This document shows, piece after piece, positions 1 through 5,670 of a stretch of DNA of 27,159 nucleotides. The notes under the pieces are model-generated. The model worked only from the letters and a program-made list of their open reading frames with translations, was not told where the DNA came from and searched no databases. Where the stretch lies: NCBI GenBank assembly GCA_946631935.1, contig CAMPAP010000128.1, forward strand, positions 1 through 27,159, in the 5' to 3' direction. Positions within the stretch are counted from its first letter, which is position 1. Every line of letters begins with the position of its first letter. The stretch is from an uncultured Lachnospiraceae bacterium. GTDB taxonomy: Bacteria > Bacillota > Clostridia > Lachnospirales > Lachnospiraceae. A program made the position numbers and the translations under genes.

Positions 1-440
1 CCCTCTGGAACCTTTATCTTTCTTGGAAGTTTTTCCATTTCCAGAGCCTTTTCAGGGATATATCTTTCCAGCATCTCATCCGTCATCCTGACAGGTTTAA
101 ACTCCTTAGTATCAAGAAGAGCCCACACAGAAAGGCATCTGACAATAATGTCATTTCCCATCTTTAATCCAAAAGCTCTTCTTCCTATGAATCCGGAAAA
201 ATCCACGGGATATGTGAAGACCTTAACATGATCACAAAGGGAAGGCATGAAATCTATCTCTGTCTGATAACTGTTAACAACCCAGAATATATTCCTGCTC
301 CTGCAGTAATCAAGCCCCAGTCCCAGATCCTCGGACTGAAATGTGGAACAGTCCTGAAAAAGATTAATAAGTCCGGGGACAGTCAGTTTTTTATTTTCAT
401 CAACCTGTGAGTATCCGATCCTCACTTCATATTCATACAT
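1..440 (-). CDS. Acyl-ACP thioesterase (FatA/FatB-like), 3' part cut by window edge
   Basis: The minus-strand frame is open from an ATG at 440 to position 1 with no stop, giving about 146 N-terminal residues of a larger protein. It begins MYEYEVRIGYSQVDENKKLT and continues with a hotdog-fold pattern: LINLFQDCSTFQSEDLG, then a WVVNSYQTEI strand and GRRAFGLK/VRCLSVWALLD strands. This matches the first hotdog repeat of bacterial acyl-ACP thioesterases (PF01643), which release free fatty acids from acyl carrier protein in the cytosol. The C-terminal hotdog repeat lies outside the window. A TAAGGAA sequence made by the stop codon of the upstream CPBP gene is the only ribosome-site candidate; the two genes are 19 bases apart and probably co-transcribed. 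The family call is by recognition of sequence pattern, without a search. Confidence 0.82.
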   Translation of the reverse strand, partial: MYEYEVRIGYSQVDENKKLTVPGLINLFQDCSTFQSEDLGLGLDYCRSRNIFWVVNSYQTEIDFMPSLCDHVKVFTYPVDFSGFIGRRAFGLKMGNDIIVRCLSVWALLDTKEFKPVRMTDEMLERYIPEKALEMEKLPRKIKVPE

Positions 441-459
441 ATCTATCGTCCGATATTCC

Positions 460-1740
460 TTATGCCGGCACCATTGCAAGCAGCATAATGATGATACCCA
501 TGATTATATAAAGGATCATTCCCACATTTACTATTATCGTTGAGAATCTCATTCCCTTGGGGATCATGATCCTTCCGGGATTCAGAACGACCCTCTTTCT
601 TGCCAGAGTCACAATAAGGATTATAATGCCGCTGAGCGCACATCCCACAAGTATCACGATGTAAAGTGCAAGATATCCCAGACTTGCCGCATTGTTTTCC
701 GCAAATTCAAGGATCCTGTCCGTATCGCCGCTCTGTACCACGTGCAGATATTCACTAAGATCGATATCTTTCATCACAATAAGAGGAAGAACTCCTCCCA
801 TAAAATTTATGCCTATATGATAAGCGATGGTGATGGCAAGCTTTCCTGTCTTAAGGTAAACATATGCAAAAAACATTCCAAGAGTAAATGTATATGCTCC
901 CTGGGTCAGATTACCGTGGAATATGGCAAATACAAGGCCGGTCACCACCATGGTGATACCGTCGCCATAGACCTTAAGCCTGTCGCAGAGCATTTTTCTA
1001 AACAGAAGTTCCTCAACTATGGGGCCGATTATGGCTATAGCCAGAATGTTGACCAGGATACTCCCCGATGCCACCAGCTCCTGTGTATCGTTTGTTGCAG
1101 CCTGGGCGCCGGGAACAAGTGCCTCGATCACCGCCCCCAAAGTGGTTCCTATGATGTTGGAAACATAAACAAGACCATAGGCAACAAAAAAGCCTCCGAT
1201 GATCTGTCCCGCATTCCATTTTGTGCCTTGAGGTTTGCCTGCGGGAAGTTTCTTCATGATAAGCAAAGCTATGGGAGCTCCCACAAGGTACATGGGTGCA
1301 AGAGCCAGAATGATCTTCGCTGCATAATTGTCCATGATATCAGGGTTTATCTGCCTCGCGACTAACGCAACTACAGCCTGAAGCACGCTTGTTACCATGA
1401 AAAATGTAAAATAAGAAAGTCCTACACGGCTGAAGAACTTTTTGTGAGGCTTTTTGTCAAACACGGGAACAAACATCTGCCCGTTCATGCCATAAGGTCC
1501 GTAATACGGTCCCGGCTGCATTCCCGGCTGAGGCTGGGCTCCGGGCTGCTGCGGCATTCCCGGCTGGTACTGCATTCCCGGCTGCATCCGGACTTCGGGC
1601 TGCTGTGGCTGCATCCCCGGCTGAGGCTGGGCTCCGGGTTGCTGCGGCATTCCCGGCTGAGGCTGGACTCCCGGCTGGAACTGTGGTCCGAACGACTGCT
1701 GAGAGTCATTATTTGGATAAGATCCGTTATTGCTTTGCAT
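460..1740 (-). CDS. CPBP-family intramembrane metalloprotease with Pro/Gln-rich N-terminal repeats
   Basis: This is a 426-residue membrane protein. Residues 1 to about 90 are a Pro/Gln/Gly/Met-rich, presumably disordered cytoplasmic segment; the remainder has about eight hydrophobic segments. The three CPBP (CAAX protease and bacteriocin-processing, PF02517) signatures are all present: EELLFRKML (EExxxR), FAIFHGNLTQGAY (FxxxH) and HIGINFMGG (HxxxN). It is therefore probably an active glutamate/histidine intramembrane protease. CPBP members process prenylated proteins or peptides, or give bacteriocin self-immunity, and the substrate here is not evident. GAGGAGAG lies 5 bases upstream of the ATG. 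The gene starts about 50 bases from a displaced tRNA-Gln fragment, so its native promoter may have been altered when the neighbouring island inserted. Confidence 0.88.
   Translation of the reverse strand: MQSNNGSYPNNDSQQSFGPQFQPGVQPQPGMPQQPGAQPQPGMQPQQPEVRMQPGMQYQPGMPQQPGAQPQPGMQPGPYYGPYGMNGQMFVPVFDKKPHKKFFSRVGLSYFTFFMVTSVLQAVVALVARQINPDIMDNYAAKIILALAPMYLVGAPIALLIMKKLPAGKPQGTKWNAGQIIGGFFVAYGLVYVSNIIGTTLGAVIEALVPGAQAATNDTQELVASGSILVNILAIAIIGPIVEELLFRKMLCDRLKVYGDGITMVVTGLVFAIFHGNLTQGAYTFTLGMFFAYVYLKTGKLAITIAYHIGINFMGGVLPLIVMKDIDLSEYLHVVQSGDTDRILEFAENNAASLGYLALYIVILVGCALSGIIILIVTLARKRVVLNPGRIMIPKGMRFSTIIVNVGMILYIIMGIIIMLLAMVPA
1523..1659 (-). repeat. 93-bp direct repeat coding the Pro/Gln-rich leader of the CPBP protein
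   Basis: A segment of about 44 bp at 1523-1566 recurs at 1616-1659, with one mismatch visible by eye (ggg-c versus ggg-t). The offset is exactly 93 bp (31 codons), so the reading frame is kept. The protein shows the same duplication: PGMPQQPGAQPQPGMQP occurs twice. Shorter CCCGGCTG units fill the interval. This looks like slippage-prone internal repetition, not a mobile element. Confidence 0.85.
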
Positions 1741-1788
1741 ATTCTCTCCTCATACAAGAAAAGCCAAGGATTATGTCCTCGTCTTTCA

Positions 1789-1835
1789 GCAGGGCTACAA
1801 GGACTCGAACCTTGAAAATGACGGAGTCAGAGTCC
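1789..1835 (-). other. Displaced 3' half of tRNA-Gln (att-like site)
   Basis: Read on the minus strand, this gives an anticodon loop CTCTGAC (anticodon CTG) in a GGA/TCC stem, then the variable region, a T arm with TTCGAGT, and an acceptor 3' strand ending in TAGCCCT. The 5' acceptor strand and D arm are missing, so it cannot make a functional tRNA. It matches the intact gene at 5463-5535 perfectly from the 3' end through the middle of the anticodon stem. It then differs at 1826 and 1832, within and beside the anticodon loop, and homology stops at 1836. Confidence 0.85.
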
Positions 1836-1897
1836 TTTTCCGAAAACCCTGTGAAGTATTGAGTTTACACATTAGTTACACTTGATAATTTTTTGAG

Positions 1898-1918
1898 GTT
1901 ACCTATATAGTTACCTAT
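1898..1918 (+). repeat. Left-end GTTACCTAT direct repeats
   Basis: GTTACCTAT occurs at 1898-1906 and 1910-1918, 12 bp apart, and the second copy overlaps the stop codon of the Fic gene. A weaker GTTACA lies at 1875. The same motif with the same 12-bp step occurs at the other end of the island (5272-5312), which suggests arm-type recombinase sites. Confidence 0.55.
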
Positions 1919-2538
1919 CGCAATCCAAACGCGTCCTCAACAATTCTATCCAGGTATTCCTTCTTGGAAAAATCGCTTCCATCTGCAAAATATGCATTAT
2001 ATGCAACAAGTGCAGTGCGAAGATATCCGGCATTCTTCTCAAACAGTACCCTGTTTAATGGGTAGCCGGCTTCATCAATAAACTGGCAGCAAAATGTGAC
2101 GACTGTTCTGGTATTTCCTTCCCTAAATGGATGTACTTTCCATATCCGTGAAAGACACTCCGAAAACGAATGAGCCCTTTCCAGAGGATTCATTTTCTCC
2201 CAGACCATCTCTCTCATGTCCTTTAGCGCATGGCTTAAATCATCGGCTATATCAAACGGATCTGAGTATTCAATCGACATACCGCCCAAGACACCCTCTT
2301 CCTTATATATGGAAATAGTTCTGATCGATCCTGCCCACTCATACAGATCCTGAAAAATGACCTCATGCATTTTAAGCAGGTGCGGTGTATGATAATCTCC
2401 TTTTAGAGGATGAAGTGCTATATCCTTTAATCTGAGTGAAACATAATTGGCTTCAGCGCCTTCCAACGTATCCTGATCTCTGATATCAAGCTTGTTCTTT
2501 AAAACTGTTGAATCATCATACAGGTAAGGATCACGCAT
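1915..2538 (-). CDS. Fic-domain protein (toxin-like AMPylase family)
   Basis: The protein has 207 residues, the usual size of a minimal class I Fic protein. The Fic motif is at residues 136-144: H136-P-F-R-E140-G-N142-T-R144, retaining the catalytic His, the metal-binding acidic residue and the first anion-hole Arg. In the canonical HxFx(D/E)GNxRxxR motif a second Arg follows; here that position is Val147. A beta-hairpin flap candidate (TISIYKEEGV) lies near residue 75. Fic enzymes usually transfer AMP from ATP to a target hydroxyl, and toxin members often hit DNA gyrase or topoisomerase IV. The gene follows a VbhA-like antitoxin with an 8-base overlap, the typical order for class I Fic modules. 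Whether the missing Arg permits ATP use or shifts the substrate cannot be read from sequence. Confidence 0.88.
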   Translation of the reverse strand: MRDPYLYDDSTVLKNKLDIRDQDTLEGAEANYVSLRLKDIALHPLKGDYHTPHLLKMHEVIFQDLYEWAGSIRTISIYKEEGVLGGMSIEYSDPFDIADDLSHALKDMREMVWEKMNPLERAHSFSECLSRIWKVHPFREGNTRTVVTFCCQFIDEAGYPLNRVLFEKNAGYLRTALVAYNAYFADGSDFSKKEYLDRIVEDAFGLR

Positions 2539-2707
2539 TCGCCGTCTCCTTCATTTTATATTTCTTGTCCAGATAGTTCTTTGCGTCTTCAAAGGTTATT
2601 TCGCCATTCTTTTCTTTTTCTATATATTTTTTGAAATCCTCTGTCGGTTCTAATCCATCAACCTTGATCATTCCAATGGCATAGTCCCATGCTTGTGAAT
2701 TTGTCAT
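2531..2707 (-). CDS. VbhA-like antitoxin partner of Fic (58 aa)
   Basis: This short minus-strand ORF starts at ATG 2707 behind AGGAGG (7 bases upstream) and ends in TGA 2531-2533 inside the Fic start region (shared ATGCGTGA). The protein begins MTNSQAWDYAIGMIKVDGLE and continues through a GEITFEDAKNYL helix to a KKYK tail. Size, helical character, the DGLEPTE turn, and the GEITFEDA element resemble the antitoxin VbhA domain family. The family's inhibitory motif is (S/T)xxxE(G/N); the aligned residues here are Met-Ile-Lys-Val-Asp-Gly, so both signature positions are changed. Gene position and overlap support an antitoxin role strongly; the inhibition mechanism is uncertain. Confidence 0.8.
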   Translation of the reverse strand: MTNSQAWDYAIGMIKVDGLEPTEDFKKYIEKEKNGEITFEDAKNYLDKKYKMKETANA

Positions 2708-2752
2708 GAATCAACCTCCTATCATCGTTATCTAATACTCCGCACTTATTAT

Positions 2753-2782
2753 ATTATACTCTCTTTGTTGAATATGCTTCAA
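2753..2782 (-). promoter_or_regulatory. Predicted promoter of the antitoxin-fic pair
   Basis: On the minus strand a TTGAAG -35 (2777-2782) is separated by 18 bp from a TATAAT -10 (2753-2758), which overlaps a second TATAAT at 2748-2753. It lies about 45 bases upstream of the antitoxin start. No clear operator palindrome was noticed around it. Confidence 0.6.
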
Positions 2783-2819
2783 TATTGATTTGCATAGCAT
2801 ATACCTTCACATAAGAAAC

Positions 2820-2844
2820 AGAGACAAGTCTTGTACTTGCCCCT
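2820..2844 (-). terminator. Hairpin downstream of the AMP-forming ligase
   Basis: The minus-strand RNA can form a 10-bp stem (AGGGGCAAGT pairing with ACTTGTCTCT, two G-U pairs) with a five-base loop, followed by GTTTCTT. The T tract is weak. It separates the ligase from the antitoxin-fic promoter, so the two are probably independent transcription units. Confidence 0.5.
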
Positions 2845-2914
2845 GTCAGTCTAGTGCATATAATTATCACCATCACATGCTACATCCGTTTACAAGGCCC
2901 TATAACTGAATTGC

Positions 2915-4690
2915 TTACGAAAACCTCGCTGTTGATCTTAAGTCTTCCCTATCTATGCGCAAAGAGCCAACATCTCTTTTACCATTTGAATGCACAGGCA
3001 TAGAAGATCGTATCTTGTAGTAATCCGGCAGCATATAATCCGGCAGTCTATCAGACAATATAGATGCTATTCGTTTTATCTTTTCCAAATTATCCGTATC
3101 TCCGTCTTTAAAGACAATATGAGCTACAAGTTTTCTTTTTCCTTCCTCTGTTATATCAATCACTTTGCACTGATTAACGCTCTCATCTTTAAATATCTCT
3201 TCCTCGATATCAAACAGATAAACAATCTCACCATTTTCTCTCCGGAAACTGTCTGTTGCACGTCCCAGGATAAAGACTTCCCCATCTTCATCCACATATC
3301 CGATATCTCCTGTGCGCCCCCATACTCTTCCTTCGGAATCTGTTTTGAAAAACTCCATGGTTGCCTCAGGATTCTTATAATATCCTTTCATATGTGCCGG
3401 AGAACACACACGTATCTCCCCGTGTTCACCATATTTAAGTTCTTCGTTAGTATCTATATTAAAAGCAGAAACTATTACATCATGTATCGGATATCCGGCT
3501 CCACAAGCCTTGCTTTTATACTCTACGGCATCGGATGTGCTGGTAACCGTTCCCCCTAATTCACACATTCCATATCCCTTAAAAATCCCCGTCGGACAAC
3601 CATGGTCTCTAAGAAAACTATTTATAGTCTTCTCATCTTCTCCGGATACCTTCTCCCCACCGGTTATCGGACATTCCATAAAGGAGAAATCAACATCCTT
3701 TGTATATTTCGAACCAGCAGCATACAACCATAAACTTGTCGCAGTCAGAGTCATATTAGGTTTATACTTTACCAAATCCTTGGCAAACGACTCCTTACTG
3801 AACTTTGGCTCAGGAATAACCGTACATCCATTTAGCAACGGTATCATTATTGAAATGACGATACCTGTAGAAAACCATATCGGGATCATTTGTAAAAAAG
3901 TCTTCTGCCTTTCAACCGGATCAGGGGGCAGATTTCTGCAATAATTTGTTGCAAGAATACCCTCATTTGTCAACAGTATTCCCTTAGACGCACCGGTAGT
4001 CCCCGATGAATAAACCATAACCGTAGGCGTATCAGGTTCAAATGGGACATCAATCTTATCAATATATTTTTTCCCAATCGCCAAAAAATTGTTCCATACT
4101 ATCACCTGTTGCGACATTCCAGCGCTGCCTGAAAGTATCCTGATGGCTTTACTTCTGTAATACAGTATTTTTGACAAAAAAACCGGGATAGACTTGGTAG
4201 CTGGAATTATTACAATATGCTTTATGCACGTCTCAGGAAGCGCCTCCTTAATAAATGAATACATTTCATCAAGAATAAATATCCATTCCGCATTCGTCTC
4301 ATTTATTCGATCTACCATCTGTTCTTTTGTAAATAATGGATTGATGAAATTTGCAATAGCTCCAATACGGCTGCAAGCCAGCACCAAATAGATAGCTTCC
4401 GGAACTCCAACTGTACACAAGGTAACACAATCACCACGGTTCATTCCAATCTGCAAAAGTGATTTTGAACAATGATCAATGATATCAAACATTTTTGAAA
4501 AACTGATTTTGTTCCCAAAATAGTTGATCGCTATATCATTTGGGTAATCTATGTTTCGATCTACAATATTCTGATAAAGCGTGCATTTAGACGGGATATT
4601 TTGAACTTCACTAGATGAATAATATTTCGTCCATGGCTTATCAACAGACGGAAAACCTGTATTATTTCTCCCAGCTTGCATTGTTGCCAT
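2915..4690 (-). CDS. AMP-forming acyl-CoA synthetase/ligase (ANL superfamily)
   Basis: This 591-residue protein carries the full set of adenylate-forming motifs: the ATP-binding YSSGTTGASKG loop (227-237), GYGMCELGGT (372-381), TGD (460-462), GR in FILGRATD (476-477) before the hinge to the C-terminal lid, and catalytic Lys571 in the NGK motif. It should therefore be an active enzyme that adenylates a carboxylate and transfers it to a thiol, usually CoA. The substrate is not apparent. No peptidyl-carrier or condensation domain is attached or nearby, so a stand-alone acyl-CoA ligase is likelier than a nonribosomal peptide synthetase part. GAGAGGTT precedes the ATG. The promoter carries two matching palindromes shared with the divergent XRE gene. 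It is island cargo and looks AT-richer than the flanking housekeeping genes. Confidence 0.85.
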   Translation of the reverse strand: MATMQAGRNNTGFPSVDKPWTKYYSSSEVQNIPSKCTLYQNIVDRNIDYPNDIAINYFGNKISFSKMFDIIDHCSKSLLQIGMNRGDCVTLCTVGVPEAIYLVLACSRIGAIANFINPLFTKEQMVDRINETNAEWIFILDEMYSFIKEALPETCIKHIVIIPATKSIPVFLSKILYYRSKAIRILSGSAGMSQQVIVWNNFLAIGKKYIDKIDVPFEPDTPTVMVYSSGTTGASKGILLTNEGILATNYCRNLPPDPVERQKTFLQMIPIWFSTGIVISIMIPLLNGCTVIPEPKFSKESFAKDLVKYKPNMTLTATSLWLYAAGSKYTKDVDFSFMECPITGGEKVSGEDEKTINSFLRDHGCPTGIFKGYGMCELGGTVTSTSDAVEYKSKACGAGYPIHDVIVSAFNIDTNEELKYGEHGEIRVCSPAHMKGYYKNPEATMEFFKTDSEGRVWGRTGDIGYVDEDGEVFILGRATDSFRRENGEIVYLFDIEEEIFKDESVNQCKVIDITEEGKRKLVAHIVFKDGDTDNLEKIKRIASILSDRLPDYMLPDYYKIRSSMPVHSNGKRDVGSLRIDREDLRSTARFS

Positions 4691-4726
4691 AATAACCTCT
4701 CATAAATATGATTCGTTATGCGTCTT

Positions 4727-4743
4727 GACATTCACTGAATGTC
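4727..4743. promoter_or_regulatory. Operator palindrome 1 between ligase and XRE gene
   Basis: GACATTCA-C-TGAATGTC is a perfect 8-bp inverted repeat around a single central base. It lies just downstream of the predicted ligase transcription start (minus strand) and overlaps a plus-strand TTGACA (4725-4730) that could be a -35 element for the XRE gene, although no good -10 follows. Confidence 0.72.
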
Positions 4744-4755
4744 ATTATCTTTCAC

Positions 4756-4784
4756 ATTCTATCAGAAAATACTTTTGATGACAA
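4756..4784 (-). promoter_or_regulatory. Predicted ligase promoter
   Basis: On the minus strand TTGTCA (4779-4784), a 17-bp spacer and TAGAAT (4756-4761) form a near-consensus vegetative promoter. Its -35 lies inside operator palindrome 2, and operator palindrome 1 sits just downstream of the likely start point. A dimeric repressor bound at either site would be expected to block initiation. Confidence 0.65.
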
Positions 4785-4796
4785 TCAGTGAATGTC
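4780..4796. promoter_or_regulatory. Operator palindrome 2 between ligase and XRE gene
   Basis: GACAATCA-G-TGAATGTC is the same palindrome as at 4727-4743 with one arm mismatch. The centre-to-centre distance is 53 bp, close to five helical turns, so both sites face the same side of the DNA. It abuts the AGAGG ribosome site of the XRE gene. Confidence 0.72.
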
Positions 4797-4808
4797 AGAG
4801 GTACGGGC

Positions 4809-5057
4809 ATGTTTATCAACAAAACATCTGATGGAAGAAATAATTTATGTGGAAGAACTGTAGCTACGTACAGGATGGCTATGGGCATATCTCAACGCGA
4901 GCTCGCAGATCGGCTCCAGGTTGCCGGTTTGGATATAGACAAAAATGCCATCCAGCGAATTGAATGTGGTAAACGATTTGTTACTGATATTGAACTGGTA
5001 ATTCTATCCCAGGTTCTTAACTGCAGCTTAAATGATCTGTTGAAAACTTTTCCTTGA
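4809..5057 (+). CDS. XRE-family helix-turn-helix regulator (82 aa)
   Basis: The core runs from NLCGRTVATYRMAMGISQ through RELADRLQVAGLDIDKNAIQ to RIECGKRFVTDIEL. It has a recognisable Cro/C1-type HTH followed by LSQVLNCSLNDLL, typical of small DNA-binding repressors. ATG 4809 is preferred over GTG 4788 because AGAGG lies 7 bases before it and because the GTG is inside the operator palindrome. No sensor domain is fused. It is divergent from the ligase, and the flanking palindromes make autoregulation plus ligase control the simplest reading. Its TGA overlaps the next ORF by 4 bases. Confidence 0.82.
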   Translation: MFINKTSDGRNNLCGRTVATYRMAMGISQRELADRLQVAGLDIDKNAIQRIECGKRFVTDIELVILSQVLNCSLNDLLKTFP

Positions 5058-5257
5058 TTCAAACAGCTATCACTACTAATTCATCCTTGCAAGCAGGGCA
5101 TCGGTATATACCGCCTGACGTGGACAATCTTCTCACCTCATTCTATCAGCTTGACGATGAATCCCGAAAAGAGATAGTGGAAACGATCAAATTCAAGCTT
5201 CAGTATCACAAGGATCCCGAACGCGCTGAACAGATCAAACAGATAAAGGGATGGTAA
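5054..5257 (+). CDS. Short ORF coupled to the XRE gene, possibly its split C-terminal part
   Basis: The ORF is 67 codons from TTG 5054, overlapping the XRE stop as TTGA, in the -1 frame. The middle reads DNLLTSFYQLDDESRKEIVE then TIKFKLQYHK, an amphipathic helix pattern often seen in the C-terminal part of XRE-family regulators, ending in a charged tail. No ribosome site precedes the TTG, so it could be made by translational coupling, by -1 frameshifting, or not at all if it is the broken end of a once longer regulator. Function is unassigned. Confidence 0.5.
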   Translation: MIQTAITTNSSLQAGHRYIPPDVDNLLTSFYQLDDESRKEIVETIKFKLQYHKDPERAEQIKQIKGW

Positions 5258-5271
5258 CCCGGAATCGAAAA

Positions 5272-5312
5272 GTTACCTGTAAAGTAACCTATCGATCAGA
5301 AAAGTTACCTAT
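5272..5312 (+). repeat. Right-end GTTACCTAT-like direct repeats
   Basis: GTTACCTGT (5272-5280), GTAACCTAT (5284-5292) and GTTACCTAT (5304-5312) lie in one orientation with start-to-start steps of 12 and 20 bp. The middle copy continues with CG, like the 1910 copy at the left end (GTTACCTATCG versus GTAACCTATCG). These mirror the pair at 1898-1918. Confidence 0.55.
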
Positions 5313-5333
5313 TTTGACTCTTATTTCAGAAAA

Positions 5334-5389
5334 AACTTCCTGATTTTTACTGTCAGAATCAATCAGTAAAAGTCAGGAAGTTGTTTTTT
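5334..5389 (+). terminator. Strong terminator after the XRE operon
   Basis: Two 19-base arms (5334-5352 and 5364-5382) form a stem with one G-U-type mismatch around an 11-base loop, followed by GTTTTTT. A-rich sequence on the other side means it could also act on the minus strand. Confidence 0.85.
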
Positions 5390-5430
5390 ACCAATCTCCG
5401 AAAATCGCATAAACACTGGCTTTGAAGCAC

Positions 5431-5460
5431 AAAAAAGGAACCGGAAAACCGGTTCCTTTT
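5431..5460 (-). terminator. Terminator of tRNA-Gln
   Basis: A perfect 12-bp stem (AAAAGGAACCGG/CCGGTTCCTTTT) with a four-base loop lies immediately after the tRNA 3' end, ending in a T run on the minus strand. It belongs to the island side of the junction, so the element brought its own terminator for the tRNA. Confidence 0.85.
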
Positions 5461-5462
5461 CG

Positions 5463-5535
5463 CAGGGCTACAAGGACTCGAACCTTGAAAATGACGGAAT
5501 CAGAATCCGCTGCCTTACCATTTGGCTATAGCCCT
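5463..5535 (-). tRNA. tRNA-Gln (anticodon CTG)
   Basis: The 73-nt cloverleaf has a 7-bp acceptor stem AGGGCTA/TAGCCCT, D arm GCCAAATGGTAAGGC, anticodon arm GCGGA-TTCTGAT-TCCGT with anticodon CTG, a six-base variable region, and T arm CAAGG-TTCGAGT-CCTTG. The discriminator is G73, usual for Gln tRNAs, and CCA is not encoded. Sequence 3' of the mid-anticodon stem is duplicated at 1789-1835, marking this as an integration site. Confidence 0.95.
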
Positions 5536-5554
5536 ATGTGCGTTACAAAATGAC

Positions 5555-5583
5555 ATTATAAATAACTATTGTAAATTATGCAA
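5555..5583 (-). promoter_or_regulatory. Predicted tRNA-Gln promoter
   Basis: On the minus strand TTGCAT (5578-5583), a 17-bp spacer and a consensus TATAAT (5555-5560) lie about 20 bases before the mature tRNA 5' end. Confidence 0.8.
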
Positions 5584-5670
5584 GTATTTTTTTCATGATA
5601 AGCGGATGACGGTCACAGAACAGGTTTTCAAATGATTCTGATCGTACCTTAAAGACTCCCCCACCGGATA

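Larger units (their letters stand above)
1789..5535. mobile_element. Small integrase-less genomic island in tRNA-Gln(CUG)
   Basis: The right boundary is an intact minus-strand tRNA-Gln gene (5463-5535). The left boundary is a displaced copy of its 3' half (1789-1835). The two share 37 identical bases (1789-1825 = 5462-5498) in direct orientation, as expected for attL/attR of an element inserted at a tRNA 3' end. Just inside both ends lie clusters of GTTACCTAT-like repeats resembling integrase arm sites. The cargo is antitoxin/Fic, an AMP-forming ligase, an XRE regulator and a short ORF, and it looks AT-richer by eye than flanking genes. No integrase, excisionase or relaxase is present in the 3.7 kb, so it is either a remnant or depends on an integrase supplied in trans. 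The boundaries are seen in the sequence; the mobility history is inferred. Confidence 0.68.

Noticed and set aside
742..1365. Long plus-strand ORF of 207 codons
   Set aside because: It lies entirely antisense to the CPBP protease, lacks a ribosome site, and has no recognisable domain; the protease frame has three conserved motifs.
1789..1849. A complete but degenerate tRNA, because AGGG recurs about 57 bases from the 3' end of the fragment
   Set aside because: Only four acceptor bases could pair and the D arm is absent; the identity with the intact tRNA stops at 1836, so a displaced 3' half explains it better.
2915..4690. The ligase as a nonribosomal peptide synthetase adenylation domain
   Set aside because: No carrier, condensation or thioesterase domain is attached or adjacent, and the protein has stand-alone acyl-CoA ligase length.
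4788..4808. GTG 4788 as the start of the XRE gene
   Set aside because: It sits inside the operator palindrome without a ribosome site, while ATG 4809 has AGAGG 7 bases upstream.
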